Below the pieces are notes generated by a model that saw only the letters and a program-made list of their open reading frames with translations, made no database searches and was not told the origin of the DNA. A DNA stretch of 14,236 nucleotides from Oceanococcus sp041619315 (GTDB lineage Bacteria > Pseudomonadota > Gammaproteobacteria > Nevskiales > Oceanococcaceae): positions 1-14,236 of the forward strand of contig JBFKEC010000051.1 of NCBI GenBank assembly GCA_041619315.1, given 5' to 3'. The position numbers were made by a program, and so were the translations under genes. Shown one piece after another: positions 1 to 7,861 of the stretch. Every line of letters begins with the position of its first letter. Position 1 is the first letter of the stretch.

Positions 1-721
1 GGTCGAAGGCTCCGATTTGGTGGTGCAGGATGATGACTGCGTGTATATGCGAACCACAGCGGGTTTGCAGCAGGTCGATGTCATATACCGGCGTATTGAT
101 GATTTGTTCCTCGACCCTGAGGCGTTCAATCCGGATTCCACGCTGGGTGTCCCGGGTCTCATGCGCGCATGGCGCGCTGGCAATGTCGCACTGGCCAATG
201 CGCCTGGCGCAGGGGTGGCCGATGACAAGGTGGTCTATGCCTTTGTGCCGGACATCATTCGCTATTACCTGGGTGAAGAACCAATCATCCCCAACGTGCC
301 CACCTGGCAATGCGCCAAGCCCGACGAATGTGCCTACGTGCTCGAAAACATTGCCGATCTGGTGATCAAACCGGCCAATGAATCGGGCGGCTACGGCTTG
401 CTCATCGGGCCGCATTCAACCCCGGCCCAGCGCCAGTCCACCATCGCCCAGATTCGCAAGGATCCGCGCAACTGGATTGCCCAACCCTGCCTGAATCTGT
501 CGACAACGCCGACGCTCACGCCAAAAGGACTGGCGCCGCGCCATGTCGATCTGCGCCCCTTCATCCTGTCCGCGGACAAACAGTACGTCACCACAGGCGG
601 GCTCACCCGGGTGGCGTTGCAAGAAGGTTCACTGGTGGTAAATTCCTCGCAAGGCGGAGGCAGCAAGGACACCTGGATTGTTGATGTACATGATATGGGC
701 GACGCAGGAGATCGCGCATGA
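1..721 (+). CDS. Circularly permuted type-2 ATP-grasp protein, 3' part (5' end outside window)
   Basis: The reading frame is open from base 2, so the gene starts upstream and about 239 C-terminal residues are visible; the family is usually near 470-480 aa. The visible part starts at VEGSDLVV, followed by RRIDD, LGVPGL, the lysine/glycine-rich loop VIKPANESGGYG (Lys codon 368-370), the basic/acidic motif VDLRPF, and the terminal SSQGGGSKDTW. These are the nucleotide- and metal-binding segments of the circularly permuted ATP-grasp (DUF404/DUF407) family, and all look intact. ATP-grasp enzymes activate a carboxylate as an acyl-phosphate and join it to an amine; comparative genomics predicts peptide or amide ligation for this family, but the substrate is unknown. 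The stop codon overlaps the next start as ATGA (718-721), indicating translational coupling to the alpha-E gene. Family assignment is firm; the reaction is inferred. Confidence 0.93.
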   Translation, partial: VEGSDLVVQDDDCVYMRTTAGLQQVDVIYRRIDDLFLDPEAFNPDSTLGVPGLMRAWRAGNVALANAPGAGVADDKVVYAFVPDIIRYYLGEEPIIPNVPTWQCAKPDECAYVLENIADLVIKPANESGGYGLLIGPHSTPAQRQSTIAQIRKDPRNWIAQPCLNLSTTPTLTPKGLAPRHVDLRPFILSADKQYVTTGGLTRVALQEGSLVVNSSQGGGSKDTWIVDVHDMGDAGDRA

Positions 722-1680
722 TGCTGTCTCGCATTGCTGAACGTTTCTACTGGTTCGGGCGTTATCTGGAGCGTGCCGAAAATACCGCAAGGCTGCTCCT
801 GACCTACTCGGACATGGTGCTCGACCTGCCCCTCAAGTCGCGCGTCAACTGGTTCCAGCTGGTCGAGATCACCGGCTCGCAACAGTCCTTCGAGCAGCAT
901 CACCGCAGTGCCGGTGAAATGGTGGTCCTGCGCTTCTTGATCGAAGATGAGGTCAACCCGGGGTCAATTCAAAGCTCGCTGAAATTCGCACGCGAGAACT
1001 TGCGAACCATTCGTGATCGCGTGCCCCGCGAGATGGTCGAGAGCATGAATGATCTGTGGGCCTATGTCGGCAGCGAAAGCCCCGGCTCGGTTCGCCGCAG
1101 CGCCGCGCGCATGCGCTTTTTGCGTGGCCTGATTGACCGTTGTCAATCCCTGCGCGGGCATATTCGCGGCAGTATGTGCCGCAACGATGCGTTCTATTTC
1201 CTGGCCATAGGGCGCATGCTGGAACGCACCGACATGACCACCCGCATCATGGACGTACGAGTAGACGACTTGCTGCCCGACGATGTGGAAAACCTGCCCG
1301 CCTTTGATGCGCTGCAGTGGATGAGCGTGCTGCGCTCACTCTCGGCCTATCAAATGTATCAGCGCGAAATGCATGGCCAGGTCAAAGCCAGCGCCGTCAT
1401 AGAGTTTCTGTTTTCGAATGAGATTTTTCCGCGCTCGGTGTACTACGCACTGGACTCGGCCCGCTCATGTGCCCGGCATCTGCCGCGCAATCTCCCACTG
1501 GTCGCCGCTCTGGATGAACTGCTGAATCATATTGGCGATTTCAAAACCCGCCTGCTGGCCAGTGATCCCAGCTCACTGCGTGCAGCCATTGACGAGATCC
1601 AAGCTGAAATCAGCGATATCGACCGCCTGTTAAGTCATAATTACTTCCTGCACGACGCCGCGCAGATTCAGCAGCAGTAA
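718..1680 (+). CDS. Alpha-E domain protein (DUF403 family)
   Basis: A 320-aa protein made of a single all-helical alpha-E domain. It opens with MMLSRIAERFYWFGRYLERA, which holds the family's characteristic WxGRYxERAE signature. The length matches stand-alone family members. AGGAG at 706-710 lies 7 bases before ATG 718; a second ATG follows at once (721), so the exact first codon is ambiguous by one residue. I see no signal peptide or membrane segment, so it is probably cytoplasmic. Alpha-E proteins are nearly always encoded next to circularly permuted ATP-grasp and transglutaminase-like genes, and are presumed partners or helpers of the ligase. No biochemical activity is established to my knowledge. 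The same domain is fused to an ATP-grasp domain in the next gene, which supports physical association of the two. Confidence 0.93.
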   Translation: MMLSRIAERFYWFGRYLERAENTARLLLTYSDMVLDLPLKSRVNWFQLVEITGSQQSFEQHHRSAGEMVVLRFLIEDEVNPGSIQSSLKFARENLRTIRDRVPREMVESMNDLWAYVGSESPGSVRRSAARMRFLRGLIDRCQSLRGHIRGSMCRNDAFYFLAIGRMLERTDMTTRIMDVRVDDLLPDDVENLPAFDALQWMSVLRSLSAYQMYQREMHGQVKASAVIEFLFSNEIFPRSVYYALDSARSCARHLPRNLPLVAALDELLNHIGDFKTRLLASDPSSLRAAIDEIQAEISDIDRLLSHNYFLHDAAQIQQQ

Positions 1681-1697
1681 TTTTAAGGTTTGCCGCA

Positions 1698-4166
1698 TTG
1701 GGTTCTCTATTCGACCGATATACGCGTGCGTCCAGCAGATTCGACGAACTGACTGGCGATGACGGACAGCTACGTCCGCATTGGCAGTATCTGGCCGGCG
1801 CTCTGGCCGAACTGGAGCGCAGTGACCTAAGCGAGCGCCAGGACGAGATGCGCCGCCTGCTGTTCGAAAACGGCATTTCCTACAACATCTACGACAAGGA
1901 CAAGCTCCGCACCCGGGCCTGGCCCATGGACTTGCTCCCGCTGATCATGACCAGTCGGGAATGGCGCGAAATCGAAGTTGGGGTGGCCCAGCGCGCCGAA
2001 CTGATGCGCCACATCATGCATGACCTGTATGGCCAACAGTTGCTCATTCGCCACGGCTTGCTGCCGCCGCAACTGGTGTTCGGACACCCTGGATTTTTGA
2101 CCGCGTGTAGCAGTACGGCACTGCCGCTGGACCAGCAGATCATCCTCTATGGGGCGGACCTTGGTCGTGACCCACAAGGCAATATCTGGGTCACCGGGGA
2201 TCGTACTCAAGCACCTTCTGGCATGGGCTATGCCCTGGCCGCTCGCACCGTAAGCTCGCGCGTGCTGCCAAGCATCTTTCGTGAATCCAATGTCCATCCG
2301 GTGCTGCCGTTTCTGCGCGACGTACGCAGCCGCCTGATTCAACTGGCCGAAGACGAGCTTGATCACATTGCATTGCTGACCCCCGGCCCGGCCAACGAAG
2401 CCCATGCCGAACACGCCTATCTGGCGCGCCAGCTGGGCCTGCCACTGGTCGAAGGCAGCGACCTGCAGATTACCGGCGGGGCCTGCTATCTGGTCAATGG
2501 CGAACAGCGCAAACCCATCAGCGTTTTGCTGCGGCGCCTGGACGACGATTACTGCGATCCGCTGGAACTCAATCGCCACTCCCTGCTTGGTGTTCCCGGC
2601 GGCCTGCAGGCCGTGCGCAACCGCACCCTGACATTCGCCAACCCGCTGGGTAGCGGCATTCTTGAAAACCCGGCATTGATGGCTTTTCTGCCCGGCATCT
2701 GTCATTTCCTGCTCGGCGAAGAACTCAAACTGCCCTCGCAGGGCACCTGGTGGTGTGGGCGCCAAAGCGATTTCGACTATGTCCAGGCCAACTGGGAAAG
2801 CATGGTCATCCGGACCTTCAAGCCCAACCGCAAGAAGCCCGCGCTGGCCGTCTGCCGCCTGAGTGAGAACGCCAAGCGCGGCTTGCTTGAACGTATCCGT
2901 GCGCGACCCGAACATTACGTGGCCCAAAGCATCAACGCCCACGCCAGCGTGCCCATGTTGGCCAACCATGAGGTGGTCAGCCACCCGGCAGAACTGCGCA
3001 CCTTCGCGGTCAATGCCAAAGGTGGCTTCAGGGTTATGACTGGCGGGTTGGCACGGGTTGGCAGCCAACCGGACAGCTGGCGCTTTTCCAGCCAGCTGGG
3101 CGGGGTCAGCAAAGACATCTGGGTGCTGGCGTCCGAAGCCCAACGTTATTCTCAGACCCTGCCGCAATTCCTGCCCCGACTGCATTCCGGCACCAGTAGC
3201 CTGCAACCGCACATCTTCGAAAAATTGTTATGGCTGGGCCGCTACAGCGCGCGCGCCGAATTGCTTGCACGGATGTTGCGCATGGCCTTCGAACGGCTCG
3301 CCGATGCTCCGCCACAAGCCCCGGATGCGCTCACCCACACCTTGCTCAAGGCGATCACCTGGCAGTCCACGCTGTATCCCGGATTTGTTGGCCCCATGGG
3401 CGAAAATCAGCTCAATGATCCGGTCCCGGAACTGCTGCGCGTGACCTATACCGATCTGGCCGGCGGGCTGCGTCATGACATCACCGCACTGGCCGGCTCG
3501 GCCGACATTCTGCGCGACATTCTCGGACAGCAGATTTTCCGCAATCTGACGCAGCTTGAAATGGCGTTGCAGTTCCCTGGCGATTTCAGCGCTGCCCGCA
3601 TGGCCGTGGACACCACACTGACCCAGCTGAGCAGTTTGCAGGGTCTGCTCTGGCGCACCATGACCGAAGATCGCAGCCGCTCCATGATTGAGGTCGGAAT
3701 GAGTCTGGAGCAGGCTCTGGGCATGGTTCGACTGGTGCGCTCGTTCACCACAGATGGCGGCCCCAGCGCACTCGATCGTGCCGGCGGACTGCTTTTCGAA
3801 CTGACCAATACACCGGGCGCTCTGACCCCCGATGTGGCCGAACCGACGCATTCCAGCGTGCTGCGTAACCTGCTGCTGTCGGACGCCAATGCACAATCAC
3901 TGCGCTACCAGCTGATGATGCTGGAACGCCTGTTGCGCAGCCTGCAACCGCCCGGACACAGCGATCCGCTGGCCAGTGACATCACCACCCGGCTGACCCA
4001 GCTTGCGACCTGGGTGCCTGAACAGCGCGTCGACCCGGACGGGAATGTGCTTGAAGACAGTCTGACCGAGCTCGACAGCTGGCTGCGCACCTTGTCCGCC
4101 GGTGTCGAACAATGCTACCTGCCGCGTCGTCCGATGCGTCAGACCCAGCTGGTGGAGGTGGTCTGA
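1698..4166 (+). CDS. Fused circularly permuted ATP-grasp / alpha-E protein
   Basis: An 822-aa two-domain protein. Residues about 1-480 are a circularly permuted ATP-grasp domain (LVEGSDLQI, RRLDDDYCDP, LGVPGGLQA, ELRTF, SSQLGGVSKDIW). Residues about 502-815 are an alpha-E domain starting LQPHIFEKLLWLGRY. It thus repeats as one chain what the two upstream genes encode separately. The start is TTG at 1698, with AAGG at 1685-1688 nine bases upstream; no in-frame ATG fits the family N-terminus better. The gene begins 17 bases after the previous stop and overlaps the next gene by one base (TGATG, 4164-4168). Two signature segments are degenerate: where the upstream paralogue has VIKPANESGGYG this protein has VIRTFKPNRKKP (Arg372 replaces Lys), and RYLERAE has become RYSARAE. 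It may therefore be a non-catalytic or altered-specificity partner; this is inference. The fusion itself is a known family architecture. Confidence 0.93.
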   Translation: MGSLFDRYTRASSRFDELTGDDGQLRPHWQYLAGALAELERSDLSERQDEMRRLLFENGISYNIYDKDKLRTRAWPMDLLPLIMTSREWREIEVGVAQRAELMRHIMHDLYGQQLLIRHGLLPPQLVFGHPGFLTACSSTALPLDQQIILYGADLGRDPQGNIWVTGDRTQAPSGMGYALAARTVSSRVLPSIFRESNVHPVLPFLRDVRSRLIQLAEDELDHIALLTPGPANEAHAEHAYLARQLGLPLVEGSDLQITGGACYLVNGEQRKPISVLLRRLDDDYCDPLELNRHSLLGVPGGLQAVRNRTLTFANPLGSGILENPALMAFLPGICHFLLGEELKLPSQGTWWCGRQSDFDYVQANWESMVIRTFKPNRKKPALAVCRLSENAKRGLLERIRARPEHYVAQSINAHASVPMLANHEVVSHPAELRTFAVNAKGGFRVMTGGLARVGSQPDSWRFSSQLGGVSKDIWVLASEAQRYSQTLPQFLPRLHSGTSSLQPHIFEKLLWLGRYSARAELLARMLRMAFERLADAPPQAPDALTHTLLKAITWQSTLYPGFVGPMGENQLNDPVPELLRVTYTDLAGGLRHDITALAGSADILRDILGQQIFRNLTQLEMALQFPGDFSAARMAVDTTLTQLSSLQGLLWRTMTEDRSRSMIEVGMSLEQALGMVRLVRSFTTDGGPSALDRAGGLLFELTNTPGALTPDVAEPTHSSVLRNLLLSDANAQSLRYQLMMLERLLRSLQPPGHSDPLASDITTRLTQLATWVPEQRVDPDGNVLEDSLTELDSWLRTLSAGVEQCYLPRRPMRQTQLVEVV

Positions 4167-5140
4167 TGCGTTTTCGATTGCGCCACTACACCCACTACAA
4201 CTACGCCGAGCCGGTCGATCAGGCCCACAATCAGGTGCGCATGATGCTGCGCGATGTGCCGCATCAACGCTGCCTGCAACGCGGCATTCGGGTACGCCCT
4301 GGTCCACGCTACGCCAAAATGCATATCGACTACTTTGGCAATCGGGTTTTGTATTTCGAGATCGATCGTGCCCATCGAGACGCCCGCATCTTCGCCACCC
4401 ACATAGTTGAAGTTGATCAGCCCTACGCTCCCGATCCCGCACAGACCGCAGCCTGGGAGCATATTGCCGCGCGCCTGCATGGCATGGATGATGAAGAGGC
4501 ACGTCCGCTGCAAATGTATCGATTGCCCTCGCAGTTGGTTGCCATACCGGACAGCATTGCCGAGCTGAGCAATCCGCACTTCAGCACCGGGCGGCCCATC
4601 CTCGAAGCGGTCAAGGCGCTGTCCGCCAGCATCTTCGAAAACTTCAAGTTCAACCCCAAGGCCACCACCATCGCCACACCAGTGGCCGAGGTGCTCAAGC
4701 AGCGTCAGGGTGTGTGCCAGGATTTTGCCCACCTGATGATTGCCGCCTTGCGCCACCAGGGCCTGGCTGCGCGTTACGTCAGTGGCTATATCGAAACCCT
4801 GCCACCGCCTGGCCAGCCGCGCTTGGTCGGCGCCGATGCGTCGCACGCCTGGGTCAGCGTGTGGTGTGGTGAGCATGGCTGGCTGGACATTGATCCGACC
4901 AACAACCTGACCCCCAGCGAATACCACATCACCACAGCCTGGGGCCGTGATTATGATGATGTGATTCCGCTCAACGGGGTGATCTTCGGCGGTGGCGAAG
5001 AGTCCAGCCTGACCGTGCGTGTGGACGTTGAGCGCCTTCCTGCGGGAGACGCTCAAACGCAATCTCAAACCCAATCACAAGTGCAATCGCAATCGCAATC
5101 AACCAGTGTTACGCATACCGGCGGCGATACCATTGATTGA
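4166..5140 (+). CDS. Transglutaminase-like cysteine protein (predicted protease or amide transferase)
   Basis: A 324-aa protein. The ATG at 4166 is chosen because MRFRLRHYTHYNYAEPV is the usual start of the bacterial transglutaminase N-terminal domain, and GGAGG (4154-4158) sits 7 bases upstream; an upstream in-frame ATG at 4112 lies inside the previous gene. The N-terminal beta domain covers about residues 1-80 and the transglutaminase core about 150-245. The catalytic triad is visible: Cys184 in GVCQDFAH, His227 in ASHAWVSVW, Asp243 in DIDPTNN. Such proteins act as thiol proteases or amide-forming enzymes; in ATP-grasp/alpha-E clusters they are predicted to process or transfer the ligated peptide. 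The conserved part ends near residue 290. It is followed by an unusual tail with Gln at every second residue (297-311), and the last 13 codons plus the stop lie antisense to the end of ppc. No membrane segment or signal peptide is evident. Confidence 0.93.
   Translation: MRFRLRHYTHYNYAEPVDQAHNQVRMMLRDVPHQRCLQRGIRVRPGPRYAKMHIDYFGNRVLYFEIDRAHRDARIFATHIVEVDQPYAPDPAQTAAWEHIAARLHGMDDEEARPLQMYRLPSQLVAIPDSIAELSNPHFSTGRPILEAVKALSASIFENFKFNPKATTIATPVAEVLKQRQGVCQDFAHLMIAALRHQGLAARYVSGYIETLPPPGQPRLVGADASHAWVSVWCGEHGWLDIDPTNNLTPSEYHITTAWGRDYDDVIPLNGVIFGGGEESSLTVRVDVERLPAGDAQTQSQTQSQVQSQSQSTSVTHTGGDTID
5054..5101 (+). repeat. Imperfect hexanucleotide repeat coding a Gln-X tail
   Basis: Eight CAA codons alternate with Thr, Ser or Val codons, mostly as the unit CAATCN. 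They encode Q-T/S/V dipeptides at residues 297-312 of the transglutaminase-like protein. The tract ends at the ppc stop codon on the opposite strand. Such short-unit repeats can change length by replication slippage. Confidence 0.8.
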
Positions 5141-7861
5141 GCGCAGCAGCGCCTCCTTCCAAATGTCATCATCGGGGCGCTGACGACAGCGCTGAATCAA
5201 CAAGGTCTGGATGGCATTGAGTGGATCCAGATAGGGCCGACGCCGCTCCAGCGAACGGGCCAGGGCCGGATCATCACCAAGCAGTTCCTGTTGCTGGGTA
5301 ATTGCCAGAATCTGCCGCTTGGTGCGTTCGTATTCTTCGCGAATCGCCGTGAAAATGGACTGGCCACCCTCGCCTGCCATCGCGGCATAACGCTCGGCAA
5401 TATCCATGTCCGCCTTGGACAGCCCCATCTGCGTGTTGTTGAGAAAGTTGGCAAAGTACGGCCACTCGGCGGCCATTTTGCGCAAGCGCTCGAGCGCCTG
5501 TGGGTCGGCATTGGTGACCTGTTCCAGCGCACTGCCCACACCCAGCCAGCCCGGCAAGGTGTGACGCGATTGTGACCAGGCAAACACCCAGGGAATGGCT
5601 CGAATGGACGATTTTCCGCGTTCCGCCTGGCGCCTGTGACTGGGCCGCGAGCCAATATTCATCGCGCCGATATCGCTGACCGGCGTGGCCTCATAGAAGT
5701 AGTCGAAGAAGCCTTCGGTATGTTCGGTCAGCTGGCGATACCACGCCTCGCCAGCCTCGGCCAGACTGGCCATGGTGGCGAGAAATTCATCCGGCGCGTC
5801 TTCGCTGCGCAAGGCATGTTTGATCACCCCGGCAACACCCACGGTCAACTCGTAAACCGCAGTTTCCGGGTTGTTGTAGCGGTAGAAGATCATCTCGCCC
5901 TGCTCGGTGAACTTGATACGACCGTTAACCGTGCCCGGAGGCTGAGCCAGAATGGAGGCATGGGTCGGCCCGCCGCCGCGCCCGACGGTGCCGCCACGGC
6001 CGTGGAACAGCAAACACCCCACCCCTTGCTCGGTGCACAGACGGGTCACTTCGCGTTGCGCCCGATACAGATTCCAGCTCGAGGCCAGAATGCCGCCATC
6101 TTTGCAGGAATCGGAATAGCCGAGCATGACCTCCTGATCCCCGTCAGAGGCTTCCAGCATTTCCCGATATAGCGGATCACCCAGCAACGATTGCATGACC
6201 GGACGGATATGCGCCAGATCCTCGATGGTTTCGAACAACGGTGAGATGCGAATGCGGCAGTACGCGCCATCGGCATTCCAGCCGGTCAGGCGATACATCG
6301 CGGCCAGTGCCATAACCTCCAGCACATCGCTGGCGGCGTGGGCCATGGAGATCACATAAGCACCGAATACCTCCGGGCCAAACACGTTCTGGGCCTGCGC
6401 CATCATGCGAATCGGCTCCAGCACCTGACGCACCGGCTCGGTGAAAAACTCCATGGGCGGCGCTTCAGGCGGCTTGCGAATCACCCGCCCGAGCAATTGC
6501 ATGCGCATGGCTTCGTCAAGCTCTTCGTAGTCGTCGCAAACGCCGGTTTCACGCAGCATTGCGGCGACCGCCTCTTCGTGGCGCGGCGACTCCTGACGGA
6601 TATCCAGACGGGCCAGCGAAAAGCCGAAGGCTTCAGACGCAAAGATCAGATCCTTGAGCCGGCGATCCGCAATATTGGCATCGCCATGACTGCACAGCGA
6701 GGCGTGTATGAGCTTGAGATCCGCAACCAGCGCCTGGCTGTCGAAATAGCCGCCCGAGGCCCGGTGTGAGCGGCGTGCACGGTTTTCCAGCTCCTGCTGA
6801 ACCTGCTGACTCATGGCCTGCAAACGCTTGCGCATCAAAAACAGTTTGCGCCGGTAAGGTTCCTGACTGAAGCGCTCAGGCAAGGCTCCAGTACGTTCAA
6901 GAAATGCCTGCTCATCGCTGCGCAAGGATTCCTCAAATGCCGCTGTGGGGGTACACCAACGCCGGGCATGCGAAAGCTCATCCATCAAGGCATCGGTTTC
7001 GCGCAGATAGAACCCCAGCACTTCGCGAATCTGCATGCGCAGTGCATACCAGGTGGTGTGCACGGTAACGAACGGATTGCCATCGCGATCACCACCCACC
7101 CACGAGCCGAAGCGCAATAGCGCAGGAAACCGAATGGTCTGATCGAAATGGCGTGACAAGGCACGTTCCAGATTGCGGCACAGCGCCGGCACTGCGGCAA
7201 AAATGGACTGGTGGAAATAATGCAGGGTGTTGCGGATTTCATCTTCCGCAGTGGGCCGCTGACCACGCAGCTCCTCGGTCTTCCACAGAATCTGGATTTC
7301 CCGCGTGATGGCTTCAAGCACTTCGGGCGACTCGCCGTGCTCAAGCGCCTCATTGGATGTGAAGATGCGGCGCAACGATTCCATCACCGTGCGGCTCTTG
7401 GCTTCGGTCGGGTGGGCCGTAAACACCGGGTTGTAATGCAGTCGCCCGAGCAGTGCTGAAAATTCGCGCGCCCCCATCCCGGCATCGACCGCGCTGCCCA
7501 GCGCTTCATCAAAAGAGCCAACCCACAGCCGTCCACCGTCGGCAACCTGACGGCGGCGTCCGCGATGCTGACACAGCTCGTCGGCCACATTGACCAGCTG
7601 GAAATAGATCGCAAAAGCCCGGATCACCTGCATCAGGGTTTCCGCATCCAGTGACTCGATCAGTGAACCCAGCGTATCAAGGGTATTGGCCGCGCTTTCC
7701 TGACCGCTGCGCAGGGCAATAAAACCGGTGCGCAACTCTTCTACCACTTCAAAAACGCCAGGACGGGCATGCTCGGCGATCACGTTCCCGAGCAATTTGC
7801 CCAGCAATTTGACCCGGGCACGCAGGGTGAAATCTTCAGCATCAACGGCCATGGTATTCAT
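5099..7861 (-). CDS. ppc: Phosphoenolpyruvate carboxylase
   Basis: PEP carboxylase adds bicarbonate to PEP, giving oxaloacetate and phosphate; it is the cytoplasmic anaplerotic feeder of the TCA cycle. The protein is 920 aa from ATG 7861 (E. coli enzyme 883 aa). Visible signatures, numbered from that ATG: FTAHPTEAKSRTV with catalytic His150; GGDRDGNPFVT from 256; GYSDSCKDGG at 581-590 with Lys587; FHGRGGTVGRGGGPTHASI from 619 with Arg622; NIGSRPSHRR; and the canonical C-terminus GIAAGMRNTG. The ATG overlaps the eda stop by one base (TGATG); a TTG directly before it (7864) and an ATG at 7852 are alternatives. GAGGA lies 9 bases before the ATG. It is third in edd-eda-ppc, so probably expressed with the Entner-Doudoroff genes. 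Its 3' end overlaps the convergent transglutaminase gene by 42 bases, with no terminator between them. Confidence 0.97.
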   Translation of the reverse strand: MNTMAVDAEDFTLRARVKLLGKLLGNVIAEHARPGVFEVVEELRTGFIALRSGQESAANTLDTLGSLIESLDAETLMQVIRAFAIYFQLVNVADELCQHRGRRRQVADGGRLWVGSFDEALGSAVDAGMGAREFSALLGRLHYNPVFTAHPTEAKSRTVMESLRRIFTSNEALEHGESPEVLEAITREIQILWKTEELRGQRPTAEDEIRNTLHYFHQSIFAAVPALCRNLERALSRHFDQTIRFPALLRFGSWVGGDRDGNPFVTVHTTWYALRMQIREVLGFYLRETDALMDELSHARRWCTPTAAFEESLRSDEQAFLERTGALPERFSQEPYRRKLFLMRKRLQAMSQQVQQELENRARRSHRASGGYFDSQALVADLKLIHASLCSHGDANIADRRLKDLIFASEAFGFSLARLDIRQESPRHEEAVAAMLRETGVCDDYEELDEAMRMQLLGRVIRKPPEAPPMEFFTEPVRQVLEPIRMMAQAQNVFGPEVFGAYVISMAHAASDVLEVMALAAMYRLTGWNADGAYCRIRISPLFETIEDLAHIRPVMQSLLGDPLYREMLEASDGDQEVMLGYSDSCKDGGILASSWNLYRAQREVTRLCTEQGVGCLLFHGRGGTVGRGGGPTHASILAQPPGTVNGRIKFTEQGEMIFYRYNNPETAVYELTVGVAGVIKHALRSEDAPDEFLATMASLAEAGEAWYRQLTEHTEGFFDYFYEATPVSDIGAMNIGSRPSHRRQAERGKSSIRAIPWVFAWSQSRHTLPGWLGVGSALEQVTNADPQALERLRKMAAEWPYFANFLNNTQMGLSKADMDIAERYAAMAGEGGQSIFTAIREEYERTKRQILAITQQQELLGDDPALARSLERRRPYLDPLNAIQTLLIQRCRQRPDDDIWKEALLRSINGIAAGMRNTG

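Noticed and set aside
1827..3212. Long antisense open frame (461 codons) inside the fused ATP-grasp gene
   Set aside because: It mirrors the third-position bias of the plus-strand gene, has no recognisable domain, and overlaps a confidently assigned protein throughout.
4112..4165. Upstream ATG that would extend the transglutaminase by 18 residues
   Set aside because: The extension lies inside the preceding gene, and the family N-terminus and GGAGG site both fit ATG 4166.
4139..5074. Antisense open frame (311 codons) inside the transglutaminase gene
   Set aside because: Same shadow effect; the translation shows no family motif and the sense strand carries an intact catalytic triad.
5136..5160. 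Possible terminator hairpin GAGCGC-AGCA-GCGCCTC downstream of the transglutaminase
   Set aside because: The stem is short and bulged, has no T-tract and lies within ppc codons.
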